DNA of 64,000 bases from Pseudidiomarina terrestris (GCF_030466405.1 NZ_JAGGJF010000002.1:186001-250000), one strand, 5' to 3'. Positions 17,225-27,634 are shown, numbered from the stretch's first letter. Numbers and translations: made by a program. Notes: generated by a model from the sequence alone, not told the origin.

Positions 17225-17404
17225 ATGATGTTTGGATTATTTAAGTCGAACCCAACCAAGAAAATGCGTAAACAGTTGCAGCAACTTCAGCAAAAAGCCA
17301 TGGAAATGCAACGCAATGGTGATATCCGCGGCAGTTTAGGAATTACCCAAGAAGCCGACGATCTTTGGAAGAAGATCCAGGCGATGGAAGCAGAACAGAA
17401 GTAA
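17225..17404 (+). CDS. Small DUF6435-like protein
   Basis: 59 residues (MMFGLFKSNPTKK...), too short for usual gene lists. AAGGGGA lies 5 bases before the first ATG and 8 before the second, so either could be used. Basic N-terminus, then a heptad-like coiled helix (KQLQQLQQKAMEMQRNGDI) and a DDLWKKI helix. The FGLFK...AMxxQRNGDI pattern matches a widespread gammaproteobacterial family with no known function. Confidence 0.75.
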   Translation: MMFGLFKSNPTKKMRKQLQQLQQKAMEMQRNGDIRGSLGITQEADDLWKKIQAMEAEQK

Positions 17405-17410
17405 ACCATA

Positions 17411-17429
17411 GGCGCGGGTTTACCGCGCC
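17411..17429 (+). terminator. GC-rich hairpin after the DUF6435-like gene
   Basis: GGCGCGG/CCGCGCC with a 5-base loop begins 7 bases after the stop. No T tract follows, so termination would be weak or factor-dependent. Confidence 0.4.
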
Positions 17430-17559
17430 GATATCCCACGGCTGGCTTTGGGAATAAATTACTTCTATATAAATGTTCACCCCATATTTAGAGTTGCTTG
17501 ATTTAGTTAAGATTTAATTACCTTAGATCAGCGCAGCTGCATCAATATAGCATTGTTGT

Positions 17560-17576
17560 GTTGCGCAACGCGCAAC
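17560..17576. promoter_or_regulatory. Probable HigA operator
   Basis: A perfect inverted repeat GTTGCGC-aac-GCGCAAC ends 8 bases before the higB start, with a nested GTTGCGCAAC palindrome. HigA antitoxins autorepress by binding such palindromes over their promoter; the assignment here is by position. Confidence 0.6.
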
Positions 17577-17584
17577 ATTAAACT

Positions 17585-17863
17585 ATGATCCTCACAATAA
17601 AGCACAAAGGTTTAGCGGAGTTCTATCGAACAGGTAGCACCGCGGGAATTCAATATAAACATGCCGCCAGATTACGAATGCAGCTTGTTGCTCTGGATAC
17701 AGCTTTATTCATCACTGATCTACAGTTACCTGGTTATCGTTTACACCGTCTGAAAGGCGAAAGTTCACATAGGTGGTCTATCAAGGTTAGCGGCAATTGG
17801 CGATTAACGTTCGAGTTTCGAGCCGGCAATGTTTATTTGCTGAACTACGAGGATTATCATTAA
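17585..17863 (+). CDS. higB: HigB-type toxin (RelE/ParE superfamily)
   Basis: 92 residues. The RelE/ParE-like fold is suggested by the basic pattern RLQMQLVALDTA, LPGYRLHRLKGE, SHRWSIKVSGNWRLTFEF and the end NVYLLNYEDYH, which match HigB toxins, ribosome-dependent mRNA interferases. Toxin-first order, and a TAATG junction shared with the antitoxin, is the HigBA arrangement. No ribosome site is obvious in front of its ATG, so the transcript may be nearly leaderless. Confidence 0.88.
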   Translation: MILTIKHKGLAEFYRTGSTAGIQYKHAARLRMQLVALDTALFITDLQLPGYRLHRLKGESSHRWSIKVSGNWRLTFEFRAGNVYLLNYEDYH

Positions 17864-18159
17864 TGATGGTCATGCATAACCCCGCTCATCCGGGGGAGTT
17901 TATTTCTGCGACGTATATGGTGCCGTATAAGCTGAGTTGTCGGTATTTAGCGGGTAAACTAAACGTCGCACCTTCGACGCTCAATCGTATTTTGAAGGGC
18001 CAAAGCGGCGTGAGTCCGGAAATGGCATTGCGACTTTCAAAAGCGGTAGGGCGAAGCCCAGAGAGCTGGCTGGCAATGCAGCACACCTATGATCTCTGGC
18101 ATGCTGCTGGTAAGACACAACTCGAAAACGTCCAGCCTATCGACTTCAGCGCGGTTTAA
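17863..18159 (+). CDS. higA: HigA-family antitoxin
   Basis: 98 residues starting at MMVMHNPAHPGEF; the start overlaps the toxin stop (TAATG) and gives the usual HigA N-terminus. XRE-type helix-turn-helix: LAGKLNVAPSTLNRILKGQSGVSPEMALRLSKAVGRSPESWL. Neutralises HigB and represses the pair. Its 3' end overlaps the convergent DUF2238 gene by 14 bases. Confidence 0.92.
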   Translation: MMVMHNPAHPGEFISATYMVPYKLSCRYLAGKLNVAPSTLNRILKGQSGVSPEMALRLSKAVGRSPESWLAMQHTYDLWHAAGKTQLENVQPIDFSAV

Positions 18160-18757
18160 CCCAGCGAGAAAAGCCGAACAGTACCAAGGCTAAAATCGCA
18201 CCTAAGGTGTCGGCCAGCATATCTTTCTGGGCATCCCAGACGTCACCCTGAGATCCGAGGAATTCGATGCCGGCGTTGCCGCCTTCGATGACGGCGAACT
18301 GCCATTCGATAATTTCATAAGCAGCAGCCACGGCCATAATGAAAAACAGGCCGAAGAACACGGCAGTGACCGGTCGTGCCCACTGTTTGCGAACCAGTAA
18401 CTCAGCTGCCGGGTAGGCATAAAAACCGACACTAAAGTGAGCGATGCGATCGTAGTGATTGCGCTCGAAGCCGAAGAAGTCGGTGATCCAGTCAAAAGGA
18501 ACATTGGCAAATGTGTAATGGGCGCCAATGGTATGCAGAATGAGCAGCACACTCATTAGCAAGTAACTGGTATTACTGAAGCGAAACTTGCCGAAAGTTG
18601 CCAATAATCCTGCAAATATGGCGATGATCGGCACCATTTCGGCCCACCAGACAGTAACATCCGCCGGGTTAATGTAGGACCACACCATGGTGGCAATAAT
18701 AATGACAGCGAGAAAATGTGGGATTCGGTACTGCCAGGAATTGCCTGATGTGGTCAT
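18146..18757 (-). CDS. DUF2238/YjdF-family membrane protein
   Basis: 203 residues with about six membrane segments. DUF2238 signatures are visible: the FGFERNHYDRIAHF loop, the YEIIEW segment and the QGDVWDAQKDMLADTLGA segment near the end. Inner-membrane protein of unknown function. It follows rnt with only 3 bases between, so it is probably the last gene of a gloA-rnt-yjdF transcript. Confidence 0.85.
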   Translation of the reverse strand: MTTSGNSWQYRIPHFLAVIIIATMVWSYINPADVTVWWAEMVPIIAIFAGLLATFGKFRFSNTSYLLMSVLLILHTIGAHYTFANVPFDWITDFFGFERNHYDRIAHFSVGFYAYPAAELLVRKQWARPVTAVFFGLFFIMAVAAAYEIIEWQFAVIEGGNAGIEFLGSQGDVWDAQKDMLADTLGAILALVLFGFSRWVKPR

Positions 18758-18760
18758 TGT

Positions 18761-19408
18761 TTAGTCCTTAGAAGGCTGCGGGTTTAGCGGCCAGCCACCC
18801 ACGTTTTTGTAGCGGTTAACCATCCAGCAGAACAGCTCTGCGGTGCGTTCGGTATCGTACAAGGCCGAGTGTGCTTGTTTACTATCGAAAGCGATACCGG
18901 CTTCCTGACAAGCTTTAATGAGTACCGTCTGACCCAGCGTGAGCGCTGCCAGCGCAGCGGTATCGAAGGTGACAAACGGATGAAACGGATTACGTTTTAG
19001 CGCGCTACGCTCGGCGGCAGCCATGAGGAAGCCTAAATCGAAGGTCGCATTATGACCGACCAGCACGCAGCGCTGACAGCCCGCTTCTTTTTGTGCTTTG
19101 CGGATCGGTTTAAACATTTCCTTTAAGGCTTCGTCTTCCGGCACAGCACCGCGCAGCGGCGAGTGGGGGTCGATACCGTTAAAGTCGATCGCGGCCTGCT
19201 CGATGTTGGCGCCGTCAAAGGGGGCGACGTGGTAATGAATACGTTCGGCCGGGTGCAGCCAGCCCTCTTCATCGAACTCCAGGGTGACGGCGGCAATTTC
19301 CAGCAGCGCATCCGTATTGGCGTTAAACCCAGCGGTTTCAACATCGATGACCACGGGCAGGTAGCCACGGAAACGCTGCTTCATTAAGCTCGGTCCGGGC
19401 TCGCTCAT
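18761..19408 (-). CDS. rnt: Ribonuclease T
   Basis: 215 residues. DEDDh exonuclease that trims tRNA CCA ends and other stable RNA 3' ends. Motifs: VIDVETAGF (first Asp and Glu), [12 protein letters not shown], and [14 protein letters not shown] (His and last Asp). Its ATG overlaps the gloA stop (ATGA), showing translational coupling, as in other gammaproteobacteria where gloA-rnt is conserved. Confidence 0.96.
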   Translation of the reverse strand: MSEPGPSLMKQRFRGYLPVVIDVETAGFNANTDALLEIAAVTLEFDEEGWLHPAERIHYHVAPFDGANIEQAAIDFNGIDPHSPLRGAVPEDEALKEMFKPIRKAQKEAGCQRCVLVGHNATFDLGFLMAAAERSALKRNPFHPFVTFDTAALAALTLGQTVLIKACQEAGIAFDSKQAHSALYDTERTAELFCWMVNRYKNVGGWPLNPQPSKD

Positions 19409-19803
19409 AAATCGTCGCTTTCTTTACGTTCAATTAGCTCAATGGCGTAGCCGTCCGGATCGCGGACGAAGGCGATCACAGTCTTACCACCTTTGACCGG
19501 ACCAGGCTTGCGGTACACGTCAGCACCTTTGTCTTCTAAGTCTTCGCATAAGGCATAAATGTCGTCGACGCCAATGGCGATGTGGCCAAAACCTTCGCCG
19601 AGATCATATTCGCTTTGGTCCCAGTTGTAGGTCAGCTCAAGCACCGTGTGGTCTTTTTCATCGCCATAACCGACGAACGCCAGGGTGTAAGTGTACTCTT
19701 CGTTGTCTTTCTGGCGCAGCAGTTTCATACCCATCAGTTCAGTGTAAAACTTGATGGAGCGGTCCAGGTCGCCGACACGTAACATGGTGTGTAGCATTCG
19801 CAT
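19405..19803 (-). CDS. gloA: Lactoylglutathione lyase (glyoxalase I)
   Basis: 132 residues, vicinal-oxygen-chelate fold. Converts the methylglyoxal-glutathione hemithioacetal to S-lactoylglutathione. The four metal ligands are visible: His in [14 protein letters not shown], Glu in TVLELTYN, His in GFGHIAIGV and Glu in YAIELIE. The length equals that of the Ni-dependent bacterial enzymes. Overlaps rnt by 4 bases. Confidence 0.96.
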   Translation of the reverse strand: MRMLHTMLRVGDLDRSIKFYTELMGMKLLRQKDNEEYTYTLAFVGYGDEKDHTVLELTYNWDQSEYDLGEGFGHIAIGVDDIYALCEDLEDKGADVYRKPGPVKGGKTVIAFVRDPDGYAIELIERKESDDL

Positions 19804-19840
19804 AGCGTACTCCTTACTTATCTGAATTCAGTGTCGGAAC

Positions 19841-20479
19841 TTAGTCGTCCGACGTTTTATCTTTATACTCGCATAAGTCTTCAATAATACAGCTGCCGCA
19901 GCGTGGTTTACGGGCGATACAGGTGTACCGGCCGTGCAGAATAAACCAGTGATGCGCATCCACCTTAAATTCGGCGGGGATCACTTTTTCCAGTTTATCT
20001 TCTACCGCCCGTACGGTTTTACCCGTGGCAAATTTGGTCCGGTTGGAAACGCGAAAGATATGGGTATCCACGGCAATGGTCGGCCAACCGAAGGCGGTAT
20101 TGAGCACCACGTTGGCGGTCTTACGGCCAACGCCCGGCAGAGCTTCTAAGGCGGCACGGTCTTCGGGCACTTCGCCGTCGTGTTTGTCGACCAGAATCTT
20201 ACAGGTTTTGATGACATTTTCGGCTTTGGCATTAAATAAGCCAATGGTCTTAATGTAGTCTTTAACGCCATCGACACCAAGCTCCAACATAGCTGCAGGA
20301 GTGTTGGCGGCAGGGAAAAGCTTACGCGTGGCTTTGTTGACACCGACATCGGTGGCCTGCGCTGAGAGCATAACCGCAATCAACAGCTCAAAGCTTGAAT
20401 CGAATTCAAGCTCCGTAGTGGGGTTTGGATTGTTCTCCCGCAGGCGTTTTAGTATCTCTATACGTTTTTGTTTATTCAT
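19841..20479 (-). CDS. nth: Endonuclease III
   Basis: 212 residues. DNA glycosylase/AP lyase for oxidised pyrimidines. Helix-hairpin-helix LPGVGRKTANVVL with the catalytic Lys, the catalytic Asp in VDTHIFRVSNR, and the C-terminal 4Fe-4S loop C-x6-C-x2-C-x5-C (CIARKPRCGSCIIEDLC). It lies 15 bases after rnfE, the conserved rnf-nth linkage. Confidence 0.97.
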   Translation of the reverse strand: MNKQKRIEILKRLRENNPNPTTELEFDSSFELLIAVMLSAQATDVGVNKATRKLFPAANTPAAMLELGVDGVKDYIKTIGLFNAKAENVIKTCKILVDKHDGEVPEDRAALEALPGVGRKTANVVLNTAFGWPTIAVDTHIFRVSNRTKFATGKTVRAVEDKLEKVIPAEFKVDAHHWFILHGRYTCIARKPRCGSCIIEDLCEYKDKTSDD

Positions 20480-20494
20480 AGTTTTGCTTAACGC

Positions 20495-21181
20495 TTATTG
20501 AGCCGTGACTCGCACCCGCGTGACTTCTTTCGCCGGCTTGGTGGCGCGCTGTTCGCGGTAATGGTCAATGGCATTTTTGATGGCGATAATAAAGCCCATG
20601 GCGATAAATGCGCCCGGTGGCAAGATCGCCAGCAGTAAGGGGTAATCTACAGCAAACAGCTCAATACGCAGAGCAGCGGCCCAATCGCCCAATAATAATT
20701 CGGCACCATCAAATAAGGTGCCGTTGCCGAGCACTTCGCGGATGCCACCGAGAACCACCAGCACCAGCGTAAAACCAAGACCCATCATTAAGCCGTCATA
20801 GGCGGAGCGGCGCCATGGATTCTTCGAGGCAAAGGCTTCCGCGCGACCGATAATGGCACAGTTGGTAACAATCAGTGGAATAAAAATACCCAGTGACTGG
20901 TACAAGCCATACACATAGGCGTTCATCAGTAACTGGATGACGGTGACAAAGGTGGCAATGACCATCACAAATACCGGAATACGGATTTCCTTTGGCACCC
21001 ACTCGCGGACCAGAGACACGGTGATGTTGGAGCCGATCAGCACCAGTAAGGTCGCTAATCCTAAGCCTAAGGCGTTGGTAACGGTCGCGGTTACGGCCAG
21101 CAGCGGGCACAAGCCGAGTAGCTGCACCAGTGCCGGGTTATTTTCCCAGAGTCCTTGCCAGGTAATTTCTTTATAATTCAT
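20495..21181 (-). CDS. rnfE: Rnf electron transport complex subunit E
   Basis: 228 residues starting at [15 protein letters not shown] overlaps the rnfG stop (ATGA). Six membrane helices, with the [17 protein letters not shown] and [15 protein letters not shown] segments shared with RnfA, its pseudosymmetric partner. Together they form the membrane core that shuttles electrons between ferredoxin and NADH coupled to ion movement (or, as Rsx, reduces SoxR). Basic C-terminal tail. Confidence 0.96.
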   Translation of the reverse strand: MNYKEITWQGLWENNPALVQLLGLCPLLAVTATVTNALGLGLATLLVLIGSNITVSLVREWVPKEIRIPVFVMVIATFVTVIQLLMNAYVYGLYQSLGIFIPLIVTNCAIIGRAEAFASKNPWRRSAYDGLMMGLGFTLVLVVLGGIREVLGNGTLFDGAELLLGDWAAALRIELFAVDYPLLLAILPPGAFIAMGFIIAIKNAIDHYREQRATKPAKEVTRVRVTAQ

Positions 21182-21813
21182 GACGATTGGCCTCCACACT
21201 CAAGGGTTTGTTGGCGCCATTGGTCTTTGTTGCGTTTAAAAGCGGTCACTGTTCGTGCTACCGCCTGCACCACTGCCCTTGGGGTAATAGTAGCACCGGT
21301 AAACTGATCAAAGACACCGCCGTCGCGTTGTACGGCCCAGCGCTGGTCATCCGGGCCGGTCACTGTCATGCCTTCGAAGCTGGTGATCCAGTCACTTTTA
21401 CGGCGTTCAATTTTATCACCTAAACCAGGTGTTTCCTGATGCTGCAGCACCCGTACGCCGGCCACAGTGTTATCCCAGTTCATGGCCACCAGCAAACGAA
21501 TGCCACCGGAATAGCCATTCGGCGCCACCACTTCAATAGCAGCTGCGGCAGGTTGGCCGTCTTGAGTAGCCAGATACATAGGCGTTGGCCCAGTGGCCAG
21601 CTCCGGCGCCTCGATTAAACGGCAACTGGCGTACAAATCGTTGTCGTGCGCCTGCGCCGGAATCAATTGATTCAAGACCTGTAGCAGTTCGCGTTGCTGC
21701 TCGCGGGCGATCGGCTCGGCAGTCAGCCGTGCCGTCAGCATCACCAGCAGAGTCGCCACTACAGCGAAAGCGGCCAGAATGAGTCCGTTGCGTTGCATAC
21801 TACGAGCAATCAT
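21178..21813 (-). CDS. rnfG: Rnf complex subunit G, covalent FMN protein
   Basis: 211 residues. One N-terminal membrane helix ([17 protein letters not shown]) and a periplasmic FMN domain. The covalent flavin threonine is in [12 protein letters not shown], matching the [S/T]GATxT consensus, and the GLGDKI segment lies upstream of it. Overlaps rnfD and rnfE by 4 bases each. Confidence 0.95.
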   Translation of the reverse strand: MIARSMQRNGLILAAFAVVATLLVMLTARLTAEPIAREQQRELLQVLNQLIPAQAHDNDLYASCRLIEAPELATGPTPMYLATQDGQPAAAAIEVVAPNGYSGGIRLLVAMNWDNTVAGVRVLQHQETPGLGDKIERRKSDWITSFEGMTVTGPDDQRWAVQRDGGVFDQFTGATITPRAVVQAVARTVTAFKRNKDQWRQQTLECGGQSS

Positions 21814-22868
21814 GTGCGTCCTCCATGGCCATATACCACTGGCTGCGTGTATTTATCGATGATCGGCACGGTCATATTGGCGAGCAGGACCGCGAAGGCT
21901 ACCGCATCGGGGTAGCCGCCCCAGGTGCGAATCGCAAAGACTAAGAAGCCGATTAGCAGGCCAAAATACAGACGCCCGCGCTTCGACGTTGCCGCAGTGA
22001 CGGGATCCGTCGCGATAAAGAAGGCGCCGAGCATGGTCGCGCCGCTAAACAGATGCAACACCGGCGACACACTTTGGTCAGGGCTGAACAGCCAGGCCAG
22101 CGCGGCGGGAACCGCAAGACCCAACAGCATACCGACCGGGATGTGCCAGCTGATCACCCGTACTTTTAATAACACGAGTCCGCCGAGCAAAAAGGCGGCA
22201 TTGACCCACTGCCAGCCGAGGCCGGCAAAGCTACCAAAGATGGGTTGCTGCAGTGCTTCGTCAATGGTGAGCTGATGATTGAGTGCGGTACGCAGGCTGT
22301 CCAGGGGCGTGGCCATGGTCATGCCGTCAGCACCCATACGCAGCTGTTCAATATCGTAGCCGCTTGGTGTGTAGCCGGTGAAAATCAGTACCGCGCTATC
22401 AAGAAAGCTGAGATCAACCTGACTGAGCTGCACCGGTAACGGCCAGCTGGTCATTTGCACGGGGAAGCTTATCAGCAGCACTACGTAACCGGCCATGGCA
22501 GGGTTGAAAATGTTCTGACCCACGCCGCCATAAACATGCTTGACGATAATAATTGAGAAAGCGGTACCTATGACGATAATCCACCAGGGCGCAAAGCCGG
22601 GAATACTGATCGCCAGCAACACCGCTGTCACCAACGCGGTATGGTCGCGCCAGGCCGATTCAACCGGACGGCCGCGCAGCATCATACACAGAGCTTCAGC
22701 CGTCCAGGCCGTGGCAATGGCCAGTAACAGCTGCCAGATCACGCCCCAGCCAAAGAAGTAAATCAGCGTCATTACGCCGGGAATCAAGGCCAGGTAAACC
22801 CAACGCATGACCTGTTGCGTGGTGCGGCGTTGATGGCTGTGCGGCGACGCAGCAAGTTTGAAGGTCAT
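21810..22868 (-). CDS. rnfD: Rnf complex subunit D
   Basis: 352 residues, about ten membrane segments. The FMN-attachment threonine lies in [11 protein letters not shown], close to the DGxTxATPL consensus, and a second conserved segment is [20 protein letters not shown]. Homologous to NqrB. Start overlaps the rnfC stop by 4 bases. Confidence 0.96.
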   Translation of the reverse strand: MTFKLAASPHSHQRRTTQQVMRWVYLALIPGVMTLIYFFGWGVIWQLLLAIATAWTAEALCMMLRGRPVESAWRDHTALVTAVLLAISIPGFAPWWIIVIGTAFSIIIVKHVYGGVGQNIFNPAMAGYVVLLISFPVQMTSWPLPVQLSQVDLSFLDSAVLIFTGYTPSGYDIEQLRMGADGMTMATPLDSLRTALNHQLTIDEALQQPIFGSFAGLGWQWVNAAFLLGGLVLLKVRVISWHIPVGMLLGLAVPAALAWLFSPDQSVSPVLHLFSGATMLGAFFIATDPVTAATSKRGRLYFGLLIGFLVFAIRTWGGYPDAVAFAVLLANMTVPIIDKYTQPVVYGHGGRT

Positions 22869-24472
22869 GAGTTGTCCTCGTTCGATGACTGATTCTCAGC
22901 AGCGGCTTTCTGCTGCGCTGCTTTGCGAGCTTTGGCACGGGCAATTGCCGCCTGGACTGCGTCCTGCGGATTCTCGCCACCGGCTTTGACTTGCTCGGCC
23001 TGGGCTTTTTTACGCGCTTCAGCAGCTTTACGATGGCGCTCTAAGCGTTCCTCTTTTTCTCGCTCAAGCCGCTCATTACGTGCCTCGAAACGCTCGCGCG
23101 CAATCTCAGCTTTGGCTTTTTCACGGGCGATGTTGCGGATTTCGGCCTTGGCCTTGCGGTAATAATGCACCAAGGGTATCTCGCTGGGGCAGACATAGGC
23201 GCAGGCACCGCATTCAATACAGTCGAACAGGTTTTGTTGCTCAAGGCCGTCATGGTCTTTGGCTTTGGCCAGCCACTGCAATTGCTGTGGCAGCAGTTCT
23301 GCAGGACAAACATCGGAGCAGGCACCACAACGGATACAGGCCATTTCCTGTTGCGCTGGAGCCAGTTCGGTAACACTTGGGATCAGCAGGCAGTTGGTGA
23401 TTTTGACCACCGGCACGTCCACATCGGGCAGGGTAAAGCCCATCATCGGACCGCCCATGATCACTCGTTGTTCTTCGCCAGTGGCCTGAAAGCCTGCCTG
23501 GTGCAATACATGGGCAACCGGTGTGCCGATACGAACCCAGTAGTTGCCGGGCTTAGCAACAGCCTCGCCAGTCACCGTCACCACCCGTTCCGTCAGGGCT
23601 TCGCCGTGACGAACAGCGCGGCTGACCGCGTAAGCTGTGCCGACGTTTTGCATGATCAGACCGATATCAATCGGCAGTCCACGGCTCGGCACCTGGCGCC
23701 CGGTGAGCATCTGGATCAGTTGTTTCTCGCCACCTGAAGGGTATTTGGTTGGGACTACGCGCAAACTAAAATGCGGGTGGTCGGCGAGGGCTTCTTTCAT
23801 GACCGCGATGGCTTCGGGCTTGTTGTCTTCAATGGCAATCAGGCCTTTGTCACACCCCGCCAGATGCAGCAGTATCTCAGAGCCATCAATGATGGTTTCG
23901 GCATGCTCGCGCATCAGTCGGTCGTCGGCGCTGATGTAGGGTTCACATTCCACGCCATTAATAATCAGGTAATCAATAGGGCGTTGCAGGGCCAGCTTTT
24001 GCGCCGTCGGGAAGCCTGCGCCACCTAAGCCAGCCACGCCTGCCAGGCGAATGGTATCGAGCAGTTCAGCCGGAGAAACCTGAGTGTAGTCGGTCAGCCC
24101 CTGAGCCGGCATGGCATCATCTCTGCCGTCGGCGCGAATGCGAATGACCACGTCTGCCATCCCGGACGGGTGCGCAATACGACCCGGACCAATGGCTGTG
24201 ACGGTGCCAGAGGTGGGGGCATGCACCGGTAAGCCTTGACCGGTTTGCGACTGTGTCAGTGGCTGTCCGCGCAAGACAGTGTCGCCAACGGCAACGCAGA
24301 TCTCACCGGGCGCACCTATGTGCTGTTTGATCGGCACCATATAACTTGCCGCCAGCGGCATCTGGCGAATGGGGGACTGGTTGGATAGCTCTTTGCGCTC
24401 CGGCGGATGAATGCCGCCCGGAAAGGACCAGATTTGACCTGCTTCGATAGCTTTTTTAGAAGCTGCGGACAT
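22865..24472 (-). CDS. rnfC: Rnf complex subunit C
   Basis: 535 residues starting at [13 protein letters not shown], overlapping the rnfB stop (TGATG). A biotinyl-like N-terminal lobe, an NADH/FMN-binding region ([13 protein letters not shown] and the GGEKQL loop), then two 4Fe-4S motifs: [12 protein letters not shown] and [12 protein letters not shown]. The last ~120 residues are a charged Ala/Arg/Glu/Lys-rich coiled tail, shorter than the E. coli version but of the same kind. Peripheral NADH-oxidising subunit. Confidence 0.96.
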   Translation of the reverse strand: MSAASKKAIEAGQIWSFPGGIHPPERKELSNQSPIRQMPLAASYMVPIKQHIGAPGEICVAVGDTVLRGQPLTQSQTGQGLPVHAPTSGTVTAIGPGRIAHPSGMADVVIRIRADGRDDAMPAQGLTDYTQVSPAELLDTIRLAGVAGLGGAGFPTAQKLALQRPIDYLIINGVECEPYISADDRLMREHAETIIDGSEILLHLAGCDKGLIAIEDNKPEAIAVMKEALADHPHFSLRVVPTKYPSGGEKQLIQMLTGRQVPSRGLPIDIGLIMQNVGTAYAVSRAVRHGEALTERVVTVTGEAVAKPGNYWVRIGTPVAHVLHQAGFQATGEEQRVIMGGPMMGFTLPDVDVPVVKITNCLLIPSVTELAPAQQEMACIRCGACSDVCPAELLPQQLQWLAKAKDHDGLEQQNLFDCIECGACAYVCPSEIPLVHYYRKAKAEIRNIAREKAKAEIARERFEARNERLEREKEERLERHRKAAEARKKAQAEQVKAGGENPQDAVQAAIARAKARKAAQQKAAAENQSSNEDNS

Positions 24473-25035
24473 CAGGACTTCGCCTCCACAATTTGCACAG
24501 GAATTTGTTGCATATCCCACTGCCAGTTTTCCGGACGGGTGGGCAGGGCCACCATGTCGATACAATCGACAGGGCAGGGCTCGACACACAGGTCACAGCC
24601 TGTGCATTCGTGGGCAATGACCGTGTGCATGTGCTTGGCAGAGCCCAGGATGGCATCCACCGGGCAGGCCTGGATGCACTTGGTGCAACCAATGCATTCG
24701 TCTTCGCGAATCACAGCAACCTTTTTGACGTCTTCGACACCGTGTGCAGCATCGAGAGGTTTAGCCTCAACACCTAATAAGTCAGCCAGGGCTTTGATGG
24801 TGGCTTCACCGCCTGGAGGACATTTATTAATGTCATCACCGTTGGCAATTGCCTCCGCATAAGGCCGACAGCCCGGATAGCCGCACTGGCCACACTGGGT
24901 TTGCGGTAATATGGAATCGATCTGGTCAACGATGGGATCGCTTTCCACCCGGAACCGCACCGCGGCAAAGCCGAGCACCAAACCAAAGATCAGCGCCAGT
25001 ACGCCAATTGCGATCAGCGCAGTAACAATGCTCAT
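24472..25035 (-). CDS. rnfB: Rnf complex subunit B, ferredoxin-like
   Basis: 187 residues. N-terminal membrane anchor, then a CGQCGYPGC(x)PYAEAI four-Cys cluster domain and two classic 4Fe-4S motifs ([24 protein letters not shown]). Passes electrons between the soluble donor and the membrane core. The start overlaps the rnfA stop by 4 bases. Confidence 0.96.
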   Translation of the reverse strand: MSIVTALIAIGVLALIFGLVLGFAAVRFRVESDPIVDQIDSILPQTQCGQCGYPGCRPYAEAIANGDDINKCPPGGEATIKALADLLGVEAKPLDAAHGVEDVKKVAVIREDECIGCTKCIQACPVDAILGSAKHMHTVIAHECTGCDLCVEPCPVDCIDMVALPTRPENWQWDMQQIPVQIVEAKS

Positions 25036-25616
25036 GACAAGGTCACCAATCCACTAAAGCCCATAAACGCTAACGACATCAGTCCCGCAGTGATCATGCC
25101 CACCGCTGCGCCTTTAAAGGGCAGAGGGACATCAGCTGCGGCCAGACGCTCGCGTAAGGCAGAGAACAAAATAAGAACCAGAGAAAAACCGATGGCCGCA
25201 CCAAATCCATAAACAATGGACTCAATAAAGTTATGCTGTTCATTAATATTTAGTAACGCCACACCCAGCACCGCACAGTTGGTGGTGATCAAGGGTAAGA
25301 AAATGCCCAGTAACCGGTACAGCGTCGGGCTGGTTTTATGCACGACCATTTCGGTGAATTGCACCACTACGGCAATTACCAGAATGAAACTCAGGGTCTG
25401 CAAAGCAAGCAAGTCAAAAGGCGCCAGTAAATAATGATTGACCAGGTAGCTGCACACCGATGCCAGCGTCAGCACAAAGGTGGTTGCCGCGGACATACCA
25501 ATGGCGGTTTCCAGCTTGTTTGAGACCCCCATGAAAGGGCATAAACCGAGGAATTTCACCAAGACAAAATTATTGACCAGTACTGTCGCTACCAGAAGTA
25601 GCAAATACTCACCCAT
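25032..25616 (-). CDS. rnfA: Rnf complex subunit A
   Basis: 194 residues, six membrane helices. Typical opening [32 protein letters not shown] and the conserved [12 protein letters not shown] loop whose Cys helps hold an intramembrane 2Fe-2S centre. First gene of the rnfABCDGE-nth cluster; any promoter lies in the 176-base gap to the divergent PAP2 gene. Confidence 0.97.
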   Translation of the reverse strand: MGEYLLLLVATVLVNNFVLVKFLGLCPFMGVSNKLETAIGMSAATTFVLTLASVCSYLVNHYLLAPFDLLALQTLSFILVIAVVVQFTEMVVHKTSPTLYRLLGIFLPLITTNCAVLGVALLNINEQHNFIESIVYGFGAAIGFSLVLILFSALRERLAAADVPLPFKGAAVGMITAGLMSLAFMGFSGLVTLS

Positions 25617-25792
25617 TTGAATCGCCCAAGTTTGCTATTAAATCTTGCGTATTATCGAATGTTTAGCGCTTTGAAACAACCGATAGACTGTAGTGTTATT
25701 TGAGTTTGTCACCGAATCTTCATGGTGGTGTAGCAAATCTGCCATTTTGTCGGCGTAAATTAGCGGCAACAACAGGAACGAAGGAGCCTGTT

Positions 25793-26317
25793 ATGGTTCG
25801 CTGGTTAGCTACGTTGAGTCGTTACGACCAACTCTGGTTCTGCTGGTGTTGTGCACGGTCGCAGCGCTTTCAGCGGCACAGCTGGATACGCTTAGTGTCG
25901 CGTTCAGGGGACGGCTACTGTTACGCGCTTATCGCCTTCTTGCTAAGTGCTACGGCGCCAGAGTCGGGCGGATCATTTTCCCTGGCTCTCGCGATCGGTT
26001 TCAGTATTGAAATTCCCTTATTTATCGCGATCAAACGCTGCTTAAAACGTCCCCGGCCCTATCAGACACTCTCCATCACCTCGGTGATACAGGCTCACGA
26101 CCAATTTAGTTTTCCCTCGGGCCATACTACCGCCGCATTTTTATTCGCTGGCATTGCCAGCAGTTTCTATCCCGCCTGGACACCGCTCTGGATCACCTGG
26201 GCGAGCATGGTTGGAATTTCACGCGTTTTACTGGGTGTTCATTATCCGGGAGATATTGGCGCCGGTGCCATCTTAGGCACCACCTTAGCCTACCTGGCAT
26301 TGCTGTTCACGAATTAA
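25793..26317 (+). CDS. PAP2-family membrane phosphatase
   Basis: 174 residues; the ATG follows AAGGAG by 6 bases, so the longer upstream frame is rejected. The three phosphatase motifs are present: KRCLKRPRP, PSGHTTAAF and SRVLLGVHYPGD. Several membrane segments. Probably dephosphorylates undecaprenyl pyrophosphate or phosphatidic/phosphatidylglycerol phosphate. It lies 14 bases upstream of a glycosyltransferase gene, so the two may act on one lipid-linked sugar pathway (inference). Confidence 0.9.
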   Translation: MVRWLATLSRYDQLWFCWCCARSQRFQRHSWIRLVSRSGDGYCYALIAFLLSATAPESGGSFSLALAIGFSIEIPLFIAIKRCLKRPRPYQTLSITSVIQAHDQFSFPSGHTTAAFLFAGIASSFYPAWTPLWITWASMVGISRVLLGVHYPGDIGAGAILGTTLAYLALLFTN

Positions 26318-26331
26318 CTGGAGCTTTACTG

Positions 26332-27408
26332 ATGAAGATATTACTGGGTATCCAAGGCACTGGAAATGGCCATTTAAGTCGTTGTACGGCGCTTGCAGAA
26401 GCATTGCAGCAGCACCCCTCGGTCGAGGTTGACTATCTGGTTTCCGGGCGCGCTCCTGAGCATTTCTTCGACATGGAGGCATTTCCAAACTGGCAGTGGC
26501 GCAAAGGGCTGTCCTTTGCGGTACAAAAAGGCCAGATTGACGTGCGCAAAACCCTATCGCAAAACGACTGGAAACAATTCTGGCGCGATGTCACTGAACT
26601 CGACCTGAGTCCGTATGATCTGGTCGTTACTGACTACGAGCCGGTGGTCGCCTGGGCCGCGCGCCGGCAAAATAAGCGCTGCATAGGCATGGGTCGGCAG
26701 TATGCGTTCTACAAACGTACACAAAGCCTGCGTTTGCCCTGGTTGTATCAACAGCTGATCCGCTGGTTCGCACCGGCAACAGATGTGGTCGGCATGCACT
26801 GGGTTGCAGATGGCAATCATATTTTGCCACCTATCGTGCATCACCGGGCGCTGGCAGGGCAGGTAGAGGAAGACCATTACTTGGTGTACTTACCGTTTGA
26901 GTCGTTGGTCAGTGTGCATCGGCTGTTAGCAAAATTCCCACACTACCGCTTTAGTGTGTTTCATCCAGATGCGAAGCGGCAGAAGATTGCGGGCATTGAT
27001 TACTACCCACCATCACGGCAGCGCTTCGCCGAACAATTTGTCAAAGCTGGAGGAGTCATTAGCAATGCTGGCTTCGAAACCAGCTGTGAAGCTCTCGCGT
27101 ACGGTAAAAAGCTGCTGGTGCGGCCGCTGGGCGGTCAGTTTGAGCAACTTGCTAATGCCCGCTGTTTGGCCGAGCTTGGCTTAGCAACGCAACTAAACGA
27201 ACTGACACCGCAAGGCTTAACGGACTGGTTCGCCCTTACGGAACCGAAGCAGTGCTTTTGGCCTGATGTCGCCAGTGAAATTGCGGTCTGGCTTGCTGGT
27301 GGTGCAGAACAGTCGGTAGCGGAGTTGAGCCGGCGCTTATGGCGGCAGGCGGATCAAAGTGATTATCGTGATCTATTACGGAGTGATTTGCGTTTACAGA
27401 GAAGCTAG
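26332..27408 (+). CDS. MJ1255/VC2487-family glycosyltransferase
   Basis: 358 residues with a GT-B-like layout: GIQGTGNGHLSRC at the N-terminus (donor/acceptor loop as in MurG-like enzymes) and GGVISNAGFETSCEALAYGKKLLVRPL in the C-terminal lobe with the usual nucleotide-sugar loop, then the QFEQLANARCLAELG helix. Acceptor unknown. Follows the PAP2 gene closely and ends 3 bases before the tRNA-Asn 3' end, on the opposite strand. Confidence 0.88.
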   Translation: MKILLGIQGTGNGHLSRCTALAEALQQHPSVEVDYLVSGRAPEHFFDMEAFPNWQWRKGLSFAVQKGQIDVRKTLSQNDWKQFWRDVTELDLSPYDLVVTDYEPVVAWAARRQNKRCIGMGRQYAFYKRTQSLRLPWLYQQLIRWFAPATDVVGMHWVADGNHILPPIVHHRALAGQVEEDHYLVYLPFESLVSVHRLLAKFPHYRFSVFHPDAKRQKIAGIDYYPPSRQRFAEQFVKAGGVISNAGFETSCEALAYGKKLLVRPLGGQFEQLANARCLAELGLATQLNELTPQGLTDWFALTEPKQCFWPDVASEIAVWLAGGAEQSVAELSRRLWRQADQSDYRDLLRSDLRLQRS

Positions 27409-27411
27409 TTT

Positions 27412-27488
27412 TGGCTCCCCAGGTTGGATTCGAACCAACGACACATGGATTAACAGTCCACCGCTCTAACCAACTGAGCTACTGGGGA
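27412..27488 (-). tRNA. tRNA-Asn (GTT)
   Basis: Full cloverleaf on the minus strand: 5' TCCCCAGTAGCTCAG, anticodon loop CTGTTAA (GTT), T-arm GGTTCGAATCC, encoded 3' CCA. 77 bases including CCA. Confidence 0.97.
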
Positions 27489-27526
27489 ATCGCAAGGGTA
27501 TGGATAGTGTTAGTGAGGATGAGAGT

Positions 27527-27603
27527 TGGCTCCCCAGGTTGGATTCGAACCAACGACACATGGATTAACAGTCCACCGCTCTAACCAACTGAGCTACTGG
27601 GGA
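27527..27603 (-). tRNA. tRNA-Asn (GTT), second copy
   Basis: Identical in sequence to the copy at 27412-27488, 38 bases apart and upstream of it in the transcript. Encoded CCA and anticodon GTT. Confidence 0.97.
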
Positions 27604-27634
27604 ACTCATCGAACTCATCTAACAACGGGAGCGA

